From Candidatus Saccharicenans sp. (GTDB taxonomy: Bacteria > Acidobacteriota > Aminicenantia > Aminicenantales > Saccharicenantaceae), in the NCBI GenBank assembly GCA_030017715.1, contig JASEIU010000003.1:186001-250000 (forward strand): a DNA stretch of 64,000 nt, in the 5' to 3' direction. The position numbers were made by a program, and so were the translations under genes. Positions 41,311 to 48,414 of the stretch are shown one piece after another (positions within the stretch are counted from its first letter, which is position 1; every line of letters begins with the position of its first letter). The notes under the pieces are model-generated. The model searched no databases and was not told the origin of the DNA. It saw only the letters and a list, made by a program, of their open reading frames with translations.

Positions 41311-42033
41311 ATGTCCAATAATATTTACCTTACGGTGGTGGTGCCCGCCTACAACGAAGAAAAAAGAATCGGTTTCAGTCTGTTCCGCATTAAAGACTAC
41401 CTGCAGAGCAGGCATCTGAGCGCCGAAATCATCCTGGTTGATGACGGCAGCACCGACCGGACAGCCGAAGTGGCCCTGGAAATCATGGAGGATTACCCCG
41501 ACTTCAGAGTAATCACCCTTCCCCTGAACCGGGGCAAGGGAGCTGCGGTCCGGGCCGGCATGCTCCAGGCCAGGGGCGAGCTGGTCCTCTTTACCGACGC
41601 CGACCTGTCCACTCCGATTGAAGAGCTGGAAAAATTCCTGCCCCTGATCAGGGAAGGCTACGACCTGGTCATTGGCTGCCGGGCGCTGCCGGAGTCCATA
41701 ATCAAAGAAAGGCAGAGCTGGCTGCGGGAGCACCTGGGAAAGTGTTTCAACCTGCTGGTCAGACTGCTGGTCATGAGGGGATTCAGAGACACTCAGTGCG
41801 GCTTCAAGCTTTTCCGGAAGGAGGCGGCCAGGGAAATTTTTTTCCGGCTGGAGACCGAAGGTTTCGCCTTCGATGTCGAAGTTCTCCTGCTGGCTCGCCG
41901 TCTTGGCTACCGGATTGCCCAGTTGCCGGTGGTCTGGATAAACCATCCCCAATCCCGGGTCCGGCTTTTCAGGACTTCCCTCAGCATGCTGGTTGAGCTT
42001 CTAAAAATAAGGAATTTGAAAAAATTTAATTAA
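41311..42033 (+). CDS. family-2 glycosyltransferase, dolichyl-phosphate glucosyltransferase (Alg5)-like
   Basis: This 240-residue GT-A fold enzyme transfers a sugar from a nucleotide sugar to a polyprenyl phosphate. Motifs are VVVPAYNEEKRIG (start), EIILVDDGSTDRT, LNRGKGAAVRAGM, LVLFTDADLSTPIEE (the DxD metal site) and RDTQCGFKLFRKEAA, then FDVEVLLLARRLGYRI. There are no C-terminal membrane helices, unlike some GtrB-like relatives; the small membrane protein encoded two bases upstream may supply the membrane contact. The end (42033) overlaps by four bases the convergent C_GCAxxG_C_C gene. A role in glycan or lipid-linked sugar synthesis is expected from the family. Confidence 0.88.
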   Translation: MSNNIYLTVVVPAYNEEKRIGFSLFRIKDYLQSRHLSAEIILVDDGSTDRTAEVALEIMEDYPDFRVITLPLNRGKGAAVRAGMLQARGELVLFTDADLSTPIEELEKFLPLIREGYDLVIGCRALPESIIKERQSWLREHLGKCFNLLVRLLVMRGFRDTQCGFKLFRKEAAREIFFRLETEGFAFDVEVLLLARRLGYRIAQLPVVWINHPQSRVRLFRTSLSMLVELLKIRNLKKFN

Positions 42034-42467
42034 ATCAGCTGCTCCAGCAACAGGCAGGCTTCTTCCACGTAGCGGCTGCAGTATTTTTCGAACAGATTTT
42101 TCTCGCTGGCCAGAGCCAGGCCATGGGCTGTTTTCAGGCTGCAACCGATAAGGTCGGTGCAGTTAATGGACCCGAATTTTTCCGTAAATTGCCGGCAGAA
42201 TTTTTGCGCCAGCTCGTAAGTCCGTTCCCTGGAGGCTTTATCTTCGGCCCGGGTTCGGCCGAAATGCAGACTTATCACCAGCAGGGCTCCCGTTACCGCG
42301 CCGCAGGTCAAACCCATATGGGATATCCCCCCGCCGAACACCTGAGAGAGCCTGAGGGCGGTCTCCTCATCCAGGCCGGCTTCAACCGCATAGGGCGTGA
42401 AGACCGCCTGGGAACAGCTGAATCCCTGCTGAAACAATTTCCCGGCTCGGGCGATTTTCTCCGACAT
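42030..42467 (-). CDS. C_GCAxxG_C_C-family redox-type protein
   Basis: This 145-residue soluble protein of the C_GCAxxG_C_C family has C18 (GFSCSQAV), C55 in LTCGAVTGA, the family's central motif, and C91, C103 and C109 toward the end (INCTDLIGC). Conserved glycine-rich FGGGISHMG lies before the central cysteine. The function of the family is not established, but cysteines arranged like this suggest metal or redox centres; relatives are often near redox enzymes in anaerobes. The start codon ATG 42467 follows AGGAGG-like bases (GGAGGAATC). Convergent with the glycosyltransferase. Confidence 0.82.
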   Translation of the reverse strand: MSEKIARAGKLFQQGFSCSQAVFTPYAVEAGLDEETALRLSQVFGGGISHMGLTCGAVTGALLVISLHFGRTRAEDKASRERTYELAQKFCRQFTEKFGSINCTDLIGCSLKTAHGLALASEKNLFEKYCSRYVEEACLLLEQLI

Positions 42468-42719
42468 CTGATTCCTCCTGATCTTCGGGCAGGATAGAAT
42501 TCAAGCAACCTGCATTTTTCCGTAGTGAAAAATAATATGCTATTTCTGGCGGAGCCGTCAACCGGGGGTTCTTTCCGGTTTAGACATGGTATCCAGGGTA
42601 AGGGAAGTATCTGGAGGCGGTGTGGCGGTCAACCAGTGCTCTGGCCTTCAGGAACCGATAATCAGGCCTGTTGCCTGATGAGAAAATCTATATGAAAGTC
42701 TGATCATTGCTTGAGGTAA

Positions 42720-43320
42720 GAATCAATACGAAAAATTGTGCAGTTTTTCTTAATTTTTGGCAGGCTCCAGAGTCTATCTTTGAGCTTGTCTATCCCGGCT
42801 TATATCTCCCCAGGATGAGCTCCTGATAGATTTTGCGGAGCTGGTTCTTCTGCTCCGGAGTGATGGCTGACGATTCCAATAATCTCTGGTACTGTAGCCC
42901 GGAAGTTCCCATAACCAGAACAGCACCTGTCTGAACTCCTCATCATAGACCCTCCGCCTTATCTTCCTGACCTCGCCCCTCAACGCCACCTGCTCTCCTC
43001 CTTTCCCAGCTAACACCACCCCGCCACCACAGCCGCGCAACAGCCAGCTGGCATAACTGCGATTATAACCGGTTAAACCTATAAACTCCTCTCTCACCCG
43101 ACTCTTCTCCCTCTTCCTGCCCCTCTGGTGGCTTAAACCCAGCTCCCTTAAGACCGCCCGCTTAACTCGCCTCTCTAACCCCATAGCCTTGCCCCCTGGC
43201 TAATCTCAGGCCAATATCTATCCCCCGGACCGGCCATAAGACAACCGCTTTTCGCCTAGATTTTCTCGTCAGGCAACGAATCATTTTCGCGTAGATTTTA
43301 AGTGAGGCAATTCGTCAGGT
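42720..43320 (-). mobile_element. remnant of an insertion sequence with internal deletion
   Basis: It holds the transposase remnant at 42790-43184 and, on the 5' side, two direct repeats TTTTCGC[C/G]TAGATTTT at about 43248-43263 and 43286-43301, each followed after a short gap by AGGCAA. Such double sites fit transposase-binding sites at an IS end. The other end is not clear; I put it near the AT-rich 42720-42770 by guess. The mobile element can no longer move by itself. Its end abuts the phosphatase gene at 43377. Confidence 0.5.
42790..43184 (-). pseudogene. transposase (ISNCY/integrase-type), internally deleted
   Basis: ATG 43184 opens about 93 residues of transposase N-terminus: a basic helix-turn-helix region (RGRKREKSRVREEFIGLTGYNR with SYASWLLR) and RRRVYDEEFRQVLFWLWEL. 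The frame is then lost, and a second frame, ending with TAG at 42792-42790, has LQYQRLLESSAITPEQKNQL and RKIYQELILG, which is like the C-terminus of the same transposases. The middle part with the DDE residues is missing, so an internal deletion joined the two ends. It has no activity. Confidence 0.6.
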
Positions 43321-43376
43321 TGACAGCCGGCCGTCGGGAGTATATTTTAGAGCCAAAACCAGAAGATGAGGTTTTG

Positions 43377-44069
43377 ATGGTTGAAATGAATCACCGCTTT
43401 TTCCCCGCCAGGAATAAAGAAAAATTTCTGACCCCGGTCTTTGCTCTGCTGCTTGTTTTTCTGGCCGGTGGCAATACCGACTGTCGGCAGCAGCAACTGC
43501 CCCGCCCCGAGAACTGGGCACCCCCGGTCCAGGTTGAGGGCGTTCCCAACCTGCATAAGGTTTCTGACCTCCTCTACCGCTGCGCCCAGCCGACAGCTTC
43601 CGGATTCAAGGAACTGGAAAAAATGGGCATCAAAACGGTCATCAATCTTCGCAGCGAGCACTCGGACCGGAACCTGCTGGCCGGCACCAATCTCAAGTAT
43701 TACGAAATCCCCTCCAAAGCCACCCAGGTGGTTGAAGGCGACCTGCTGAAATTCCTGAAAATTGCCACCAACCCGGAAGAAGGGCCCTATCTGATTCACT
43801 GCCATCACGGTGCAGACCGCACCGGCCTGTTCGTAGCCGTCTACCGAATTGTGGTTCAGGGCTGGTCAAAGGATGAGGCCATCAGAGAGATGCAGAGGGG
43901 CGGTTTCGGTTTCCATAACACCTACACCAACATCGTCAGGTATCTTCAGTCCTTCGACCCGGAAAAATTCCGCCGGGCTCTCAATAACGAGGCCGGGGAC
44001 CGGCAATTTTCCCGTTATTCAGGAATCCTTCAGGCCGATAAATCCATTGCCGAACCCGCGGCCATTTAA
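43377..44069 (+). CDS. exported tyrosine/dual-specificity phosphatase-like protein
   Basis: This encodes about 230 residues from ATG 43377 (GAGG seven bases before); an earlier in-frame start (43302) lies in the IS end. A signal peptide or anchor (FLTPVFALLLVFLAGG) is followed by a cysteine-phosphatase domain: KVSDLLYRCAQPTASGFKEL, GIKTVINLRSE, and the active-site loop HCHHGADRTG (142-150; nucleophile C142, R148, a full CX5R). Residues after 150 give VYRIVVQGWSKDEAIREM. In Gram-negative cells the enzyme would be outside the cytoplasm. Possible substrates include phosphoproteins, phosphoinositides or inositol phosphates; the inositol-phosphate gene group at 25-29 kb is suggestive but distant. 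Confidence 0.85.
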   Translation: MVEMNHRFFPARNKEKFLTPVFALLLVFLAGGNTDCRQQQLPRPENWAPPVQVEGVPNLHKVSDLLYRCAQPTASGFKELEKMGIKTVINLRSEHSDRNLLAGTNLKYYEIPSKATQVVEGDLLKFLKIATNPEEGPYLIHCHHGADRTGLFVAVYRIVVQGWSKDEAIREMQRGGFGFHNTYTNIVRYLQSFDPEKFRRALNNEAGDRQFSRYSGILQADKSIAEPAAI

Positions 44070-44245
44070 TAACAGAAGCCAAAGACTGACCGCCCGTTTG
44101 ACCTTTTGCCTGTTTTCCGGCCAAATCGTCCCGGGAATCGACCCGGAGCTTATCTTCTGAGGCACAAATTTTAAGCCCCTCGCCGCCCCCCTGAATCAAT
44201 AAACGGTTCCATCCGGGGCCGGTCAACAGGCCGGCCGGCAACATT

Positions 44246-45838
44246 TTATTCCCAGTCGAGCAGGCGTTTCTGCCCCTGCAACTTCCTGATGGCCGTAACG
44301 TCCTGACTGACTTCAAGACAGCCGCAATACCGGCCGTCGTCATCGCGAACGGCAAAATAACGTATGTGAATAAAACGGCCCTGCCTTTCGATCCAGAACT
44401 CGGCCACATCCTTTTCGCCTTTCTTGAAAGCCTCCAGGATGCGGTTGACGATATGGACGCTTTTGGGCGGATGGCAGTTCTGGACCTTACGGCCGATTAC
44501 TCCCGGGCTCCGGGGAAAGATCCGATCGGCCGTATCGGAATAATAGATAACAGTGTCGTTCTCATCAACCAGGCTGATATCCACCGGCAGATGGGTCAGC
44601 ATCAGGTCGACCTGTTCGGCGCTCAGCCGCCCGGTCCTCAAATCCAGCAGAGTCTGAACCCGCCTCGGCTGAAGACCCGAAACATCGGCCGCCGCCCGGG
44701 CTGATTCCGGCCCGGCCCCGCCGGTCGCCTCCGGCCGGCCGTAGGCCGCATAACCTCCGCTGCCGGCAGCCGTCTCTCCGGAGGGTTCGGCCGCAGGCCT
44801 CCAGCCGGTTCCCGGCTTTATCCAGGCATAGCCGATCTCTTCTTCACCGCGCTTGACCCGGCCCCAGTCTTCCTCTCGCAGCACTTCCAGGCTCATCGGG
44901 AAAAGAATTTTTTCCTCCTTGTAAATCATGTCCTGGATTATCTGCAGCACCTGACCGGTTCTGGCCGTCAATCGGCCGGCCGCCTCGGCCCCGGCCGATT
45001 TCAGACCGAGCTCCCGCCTCAAGTCTTTCAATTCTTTCCTGATATCGTCATGGAGAGCCCACATGACCTTGGTCGGCCCGCTCACCCCTCGCGCTTCCAG
45101 CAACGGAAACAGTTGATTTTCTTTTTTTAAGTAGTGTTTCTCTATTTCTGCCAGGCCCTTCAGCCTCTTATCCAGCTCTTCCAGATTACTCTCGATTTCC
45201 GCTTCGGCAGTTTCCCTGGGAATCCTTTCCAGCAACAGTCTAATCTCGGCCATCAGTTTTTCCAGGGCCCGGTTTTCAGCCATCAGGGTGTGGAGCGGAT
45301 GCCCCGGCGGCATCTCGGGGGAGGATTGAACTTCCAGGGCTTCTTCAAAAATCTTAACATGAAGGTCGCACAGCTTCTTGACCTCTTCTTCCGGGATTCC
45401 CTCCTCGATCACCTGCTGTTCCAGCCGGGCAATCTCCTCCGGACCGACATCCTTGACCAGGTCAGCAAATTGCCGCTTGAGCTCATCAACCTGACGGCCG
45501 CGATGCAGGTCCCTGATGATTTCTTTGAGCCTGTCCAGCTTTTCCTGACTGAAGTGCCGGCTGCCGTTCAATTCGGCCTTCGTGGTCCCGGAGGCGGTCT
45601 TTTGTTCTTCGCGGCTGTCTCTGGCCTCTATTTCTTTTTTTATCCGGCTGATCAGCTCCTCCACGGTCAGACCGCCTTCGGCCGCCACCTCCTTCAGTCT
45701 GGCCACTCTGGCCACCGTCCGGCGAAGAATCGGATTCTTCAAGTTCTTATAGGCCGGCGAAAGATTGGCCAGAAAATCCAGCAAAAACGGGTATTGTTTG
45801 AGCAACTGATAAAGGCTGGTTCTGTCGTTGAGTTCCAT
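44246..45838 (-). CDS. DUF1858-DUF438-hemerythrin-PAS protein
   Basis: This encodes 530 residues. Domains in order: DUF1858-like (1-70: YQLLKQYPFLLDFLANLSP), DUF438 (about 95-165: LKEIIRDLHRG, EEEVKKLCDLHVKIFEEAL), a hemerythrin-like four-helix domain (175-320: GHPLHTLMAENRAL, HYLKKENQLFPLLE, ALHDDIRKELKD, KEEKILFPMSLE) and a PAS domain at the end (from about 395, LPVDISLVDENDTVIYYSD, KVQNCHPPKSVHIV). A probably disordered, glycine- and alanine-rich linker lies before the PAS. Such proteins are probably sensors for O2, NO or redox, perhaps working with iron-sulfur repair. It has a good ribosome-binding site (GGAGG) and a strong palindromic operator just upstream. Confidence 0.88.
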   Translation of the reverse strand: MELNDRTSLYQLLKQYPFLLDFLANLSPAYKNLKNPILRRTVARVARLKEVAAEGGLTVEELISRIKKEIEARDSREEQKTASGTTKAELNGSRHFSQEKLDRLKEIIRDLHRGRQVDELKRQFADLVKDVGPEEIARLEQQVIEEGIPEEEVKKLCDLHVKIFEEALEVQSSPEMPPGHPLHTLMAENRALEKLMAEIRLLLERIPRETAEAEIESNLEELDKRLKGLAEIEKHYLKKENQLFPLLEARGVSGPTKVMWALHDDIRKELKDLRRELGLKSAGAEAAGRLTARTGQVLQIIQDMIYKEEKILFPMSLEVLREEDWGRVKRGEEEIGYAWIKPGTGWRPAAEPSGETAAGSGGYAAYGRPEATGGAGPESARAAADVSGLQPRRVQTLLDLRTGRLSAEQVDLMLTHLPVDISLVDENDTVIYYSDTADRIFPRSPGVIGRKVQNCHPPKSVHIVNRILEAFKKGEKDVAEFWIERQGRFIHIRYFAVRDDDGRYCGCLEVSQDVTAIRKLQGQKRLLDWE

Positions 45839-45902
45839 CGTTTCTCCTCCCTGACCCCTCCGGCCGGGTCGTTCCCTTCCCGGGTTCGGGGCGCGCTTAA
45901 TT

Positions 45903-45919
45903 CCTACTAAATTAGTAGG
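45903..45919. promoter_or_regulatory. perfect palindromic operator, Rrf2-like
   Basis: CCTACTAA-A-TTAGTAGG is a perfect 17-bp palindrome (19 bp with flanking T and A). It lies just downstream of the -10 of the DUF438 gene promoter and 65 bases before its start codon, where a repressor would block transcription. A diverged twin is at 10177-10193. The shape resembles Rrf2-family sites; no such regulator gene is in this window. Confidence 0.6.
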
Positions 45920-45923
45920 ATTT

Positions 45924-45953
45924 ATGATAACATAAAAAAGGCACTGTCCACAA
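45924..45953 (-). promoter_or_regulatory. promoter of the DUF438/hemerythrin gene
   Basis: On the minus strand TTGTGG (45953-45948), 18 bases, then TATCAT (45929-45924). The palindrome begins five bases after the -10 box, so it covers the likely transcription start. Confidence 0.45.
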
Positions 45954-46327
45954 CCGGCTGTTAAGGCAGAAAGCTTTCACCACTCCTTTCACCTCCCTTC
46001 CCGACTGGCCCGGTTTTAGCTTCGCCTTCGGCCAGGCTGAATCCCGGCCCCCGCTATCTGGCGACTCCCGAAGGCTGTTATCATTATACCATCAAGCCCC
46101 TGGCCGACCTGGTTTAATTGCTCTCTGAGGTCCGCGGTTTCTGGAAATCGACTATCTCCGGCCGGAAAGCAAGCCGGTCAAAGTGACTTTTGGTCCGGAG
46201 CAAAAAAGCCTGAAGGACGGGCTCTCCGGGCGAAGAGAAAGATTGGAAAAGCTGACCCTGACTCCGTCGGTTGACTTCAGACCCGGTTTTTAAGTAAAGA
46301 TAAAGTCGGTCAAGAAAGGAGCAGACC
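45954..46327. other. intergenic stretch with a possible decayed coding remnant
   Basis: From about 46132 to 46293 one plus-strand frame reads a coherent segment (LEIDYLRPESKPVKVTFGPE, then SLKDGLSG and LTPSVDFRPGF) ending in TAA at 46291-46293, but TGA occurs 8 bases before it starts and no start codon or ribosome-binding site fits. It could be the last 50 residues of a lost gene. The rest is featureless. Confidence 0.3.
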
Positions 46328-46825
46328 ATGAAATCATCCCGTCTGGTTGTTATCGCCATTCTGGTCCTGGCCGGATTTTTTCTTTTCTCGACCGCCTGGC
46401 TGAAATCAGCCGTTAAGTCATTCGAACAGAAAACTGGCCGGCAGAAAACTCAGGTTGAGTACCTGACTTCCCCGGAGCGCGCCACCGCTCCCTTCTCGGA
46501 GGCCGTCCGGGTGGGCAATCTGTTGTTTCTCTCAGGGCAGCTCGGTCGCGACCCCGCGACCGGCAAACTGGCCGAGGGCGGAATCGAGGCCGAAACCAGG
46601 CAGTGCCTGGAAAACATTAAAAAGACGCTCGAAAAACACGGCTCCTCGCTGGACAGAGTTGTCAAGGCCACGGTCATGCTGGCCGACATCGGCGAGTGGG
46701 CTAAGATGAACTCGGTTTACACCGCCTATTTCGCCACCAACAAGCCGGCCCGCAGCGCTTTCGGAGTGAGCGGTCTGGCCGGCGGAGCCAGGGTGGAGAT
46801 TGAAGTGGTGGCCGTGCTCGACTGA
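46328..46825 (+). CDS. RidA/YjgF-family enamine/imine deaminase-like protein with N-terminal membrane anchor
   Basis: This encodes 165 residues. Residues 1-25 (SSRLVVIAILVLAGFFLFSTAW) form a signal peptide or anchor, followed by a charged linker and a full RidA domain: PFSEAVRVGNLLFLSGQLG, GGIEAETRQCLENI, VVKATVMLAD, MNSVYTAYF and the catalytic-side PARSAFGV with R142. RidA proteins normally work in the cytoplasm and hydrolyse reactive enamines made by PLP enzymes. An exported or membrane-tethered version is unusual. AAGGAGC precedes ATG 46328. It appears to be alone. Confidence 0.88.
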   Translation: MKSSRLVVIAILVLAGFFLFSTAWLKSAVKSFEQKTGRQKTQVEYLTSPERATAPFSEAVRVGNLLFLSGQLGRDPATGKLAEGGIEAETRQCLENIKKTLEKHGSSLDRVVKATVMLADIGEWAKMNSVYTAYFATNKPARSAFGVSGLAGGARVEIEVVAVLD

Positions 46826-47394
46826 CCCTGAGCGGGCCGGGACCGACGAGCGGCCAATCTGATTAATCCCCCGGCTTCGTCTCCTCCCGCCCCGGCAGCC
46901 GGTTCAATCTGCACTGCCGTCATATGCTGCCTTAAGACCTGGTGCCAGACCTGAACCTGACTGCATATCAATATTGATAACGGTATTATTTCCTAAGACA
47001 GGCCGGAAGGCGGCCTGGAGTGAGGGCGATTCTTGAGCGAGTTTCTAAGACCGACGGAAGAAACTCGGATTTCCTTTTCCGGGAAAGAAGCCGTGTTCTT
47101 CTGTAAATAAGAGGCCGGTTAGGCCGCACCTTAAAGGCTGCTTCCAGCCCCGGCCGATTAATTCAGCCTGATAGAAGCCCGCCGGCTCCCGTAAATCAAT
47201 AAGCCCATAAACCCGTGCCGGTTCAGGTTGCCAGATCCGACTGCCATGCGGGGGCGGAAAAACCTGTTCGCCAAAATAAAAAAGCCAGGCAACTTGTCCC
47301 GGCCGGCTCCGGGTGACTGGCACCCGCCTCCGACCTCCAACTCGCTACCTGGCTTCTGGTTGCGCTAAGCTACTAACTTATCTTGAAGACTCGA
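46826..47394. other. intergenic stretch with a small palindrome
   Basis: No gene is convincing. The only marked pattern is the 14-bp palindrome at 46966-46979. A minus-strand frame at 47045-47323 has no family resemblance. No tRNA-like cloverleaf was found. Confidence 0.4.
46966..46979. promoter_or_regulatory. perfect 14-bp palindrome TATCAATATTGATA
   Basis: TATCAAT-ATTGATA is fully symmetrical and AT-rich, in the style of ArsR-family or other winged-helix operators. No promoter or start codon is close to it, so its role is unclear. Confidence 0.25.
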
Positions 47395-47703
47395 TTAATA
47401 GCGGCGTCCACCGGCCGGTCCGCGGCCACGTCCGCCACCAAAACCGGTGCGGGGCTTGTCAGTCCGCGGTCTGGCTTCGTTGACGGTTGCGGTGCGGCCC
47501 TTCAGGCTCTTGCCGTTCAGGCTGTTGATAGCGGCCTGGGCTTCTTCCTGATTGGGCATTTCCACGAAGCCGAAGCCCCGTGATTCACCGGTGTAGCGAT
47601 CCTTGATAATGGAAGCGCTGTTGACCGTTCCAAAAGTTTCAAAAGCTTCCTTCAGTTCGCCTTCGGTGAGGTCTCTGGAAAGGTTTCCTACGTAGATGTT
47701 CAT
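47395..47703 (-). CDS. RRM-type RNA-binding protein with RGG tail
   Basis: This encodes 102 residues: one RNA-recognition motif with RNP2 IYVGNL (residues 3-8) and RNP1 RGFGFVEM (about 42-49), then a glycine/arginine-rich tail (GFGGGRGRGPAGGRR). Bacterial proteins of this type (Rbp) bind single-stranded RNA and are often induced by cold. The start ATG 47703-47701 and its Shine-Dalgarno AGGAGAG are both inside a long hairpin (47701-47750), so translation is probably regulated by RNA structure. An extended -10 promoter lies at 47796-47804. It is monocistronic. The length agrees with bacterial RRM proteins (80-110). Confidence 0.92.
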   Translation of the reverse strand: MNIYVGNLSRDLTEGELKEAFETFGTVNSASIIKDRYTGESRGFGFVEMPNQEEAQAAINSLNGKSLKGRTATVNEARPRTDKPRTGFGGGRGRGPAGGRRY

Positions 47704-47750
47704 AACATCTCTCCTTTAATAAAATTTCCGTTATAAAGGAGAGAGTTATG
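47701..47750 (-). promoter_or_regulatory. hairpin that hides the RBS and start codon of the RRM gene
   Basis: CATAAC (47701-47706) pairs with GTTATG (47745-47750), and CTCTCCTTTA (47709-47718) with TAAAGGAGAG (47734-47743), around a 15-base AT-rich loop. In the transcript the AGGAGAG Shine-Dalgarno and the AUG itself are in the 3' arm. A 16-pair stem of this kind would block initiation unless melted or bound. Confidence 0.75.
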
Positions 47751-47795
47751 ACCGATAAGGGCCCGTGCCCTCGTCCTTTATAATCGAGCAAAAGT

Positions 47796-47804
47796 ATTAT
47801 AGCA
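47796..47804 (-). promoter_or_regulatory. extended -10 promoter of the RRM gene
   Basis: On the minus strand TGCTATAAT (47804-47796) is a consensus extended -10. No good -35 is present at 17 bases. The start of transcription near 47789 gives a leader of about 86 bases, containing the RBS hairpin. Confidence 0.6.
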
Positions 47805-47849
47805 CACAAATCAAGGGAAATCCTGTTTTTCTAAAAAATATTTAAAAAT

Positions 47850-48209
47850 AGTGGATCTTCTCCAAATTAGTTGACAGAATACCATATCTATTAAATGAGA
47901 GAAAATTAATAAATTCTTCTTTTTGTGATAGCCTCTCCGTTTCTTTTTTGGCTGAAATTCGGGGAACCCCTTCCGCTGCGGGCGGTTCGGAGACACGCCG
48001 GGCCGGCCCACTGCCTTTATTGCCGCCGGTCAGGGAAACAGAGAGGCTTCCTCGTTTGGTTGGAGCCGGGGCTGATCAAAAGGCTGCGAAGACACCTCTT
48101 TTAACCTCTCTTTGAGGCTGTGCCTCTAAACCCCTCCCTCAGTCCAATGAAATCTTATAGTCATTCGACCAGATATTTTTCTTTTGATCAACTAATCGCG
48201 AGATGAACC
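47850..48209 (+). repeat. dispersed intergenic repeat, long copy with core deletion (C)
   Basis: This 360-base element matches copy B (31809-32232) closely over both arms, from AGTGGATCTTCTCC to AGATGAACC. It lacks about 67 bases of the core: CTGAAATT is joined directly to CGGGGAACCCCTTCC. It lies between the RRM and Memo-like genes. The deletion lets one see that the left and right arms exist without a complete core. Confidence 0.8.
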
Positions 48210-48414
48210 AAAATGGTTTAGAGACATAATAACTGGCTAAAAAACCGCCCGAGGCCTTCCCGACCTCCCGGAGCCCGGTGAAAAGGGCCTCGCTTTTCCG
48301 GTCGGGATTTGCCGTGGCCGCAGCAAAAGTTTATGCTATTAATACCCCGGCGGTCGGAAGAACCTTCCGTCGCCGGCAGGAAATCCGGGTCTGAAAGGAG
48401 AACAGGTCAGAGCC

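Noticed and set aside
46114-46359. Minus-strand frame before the RidA gene
   Set aside because: It overlaps the RidA start region, has no ribosome-binding site, and the plus-strand frame there looks more like a coding remnant.
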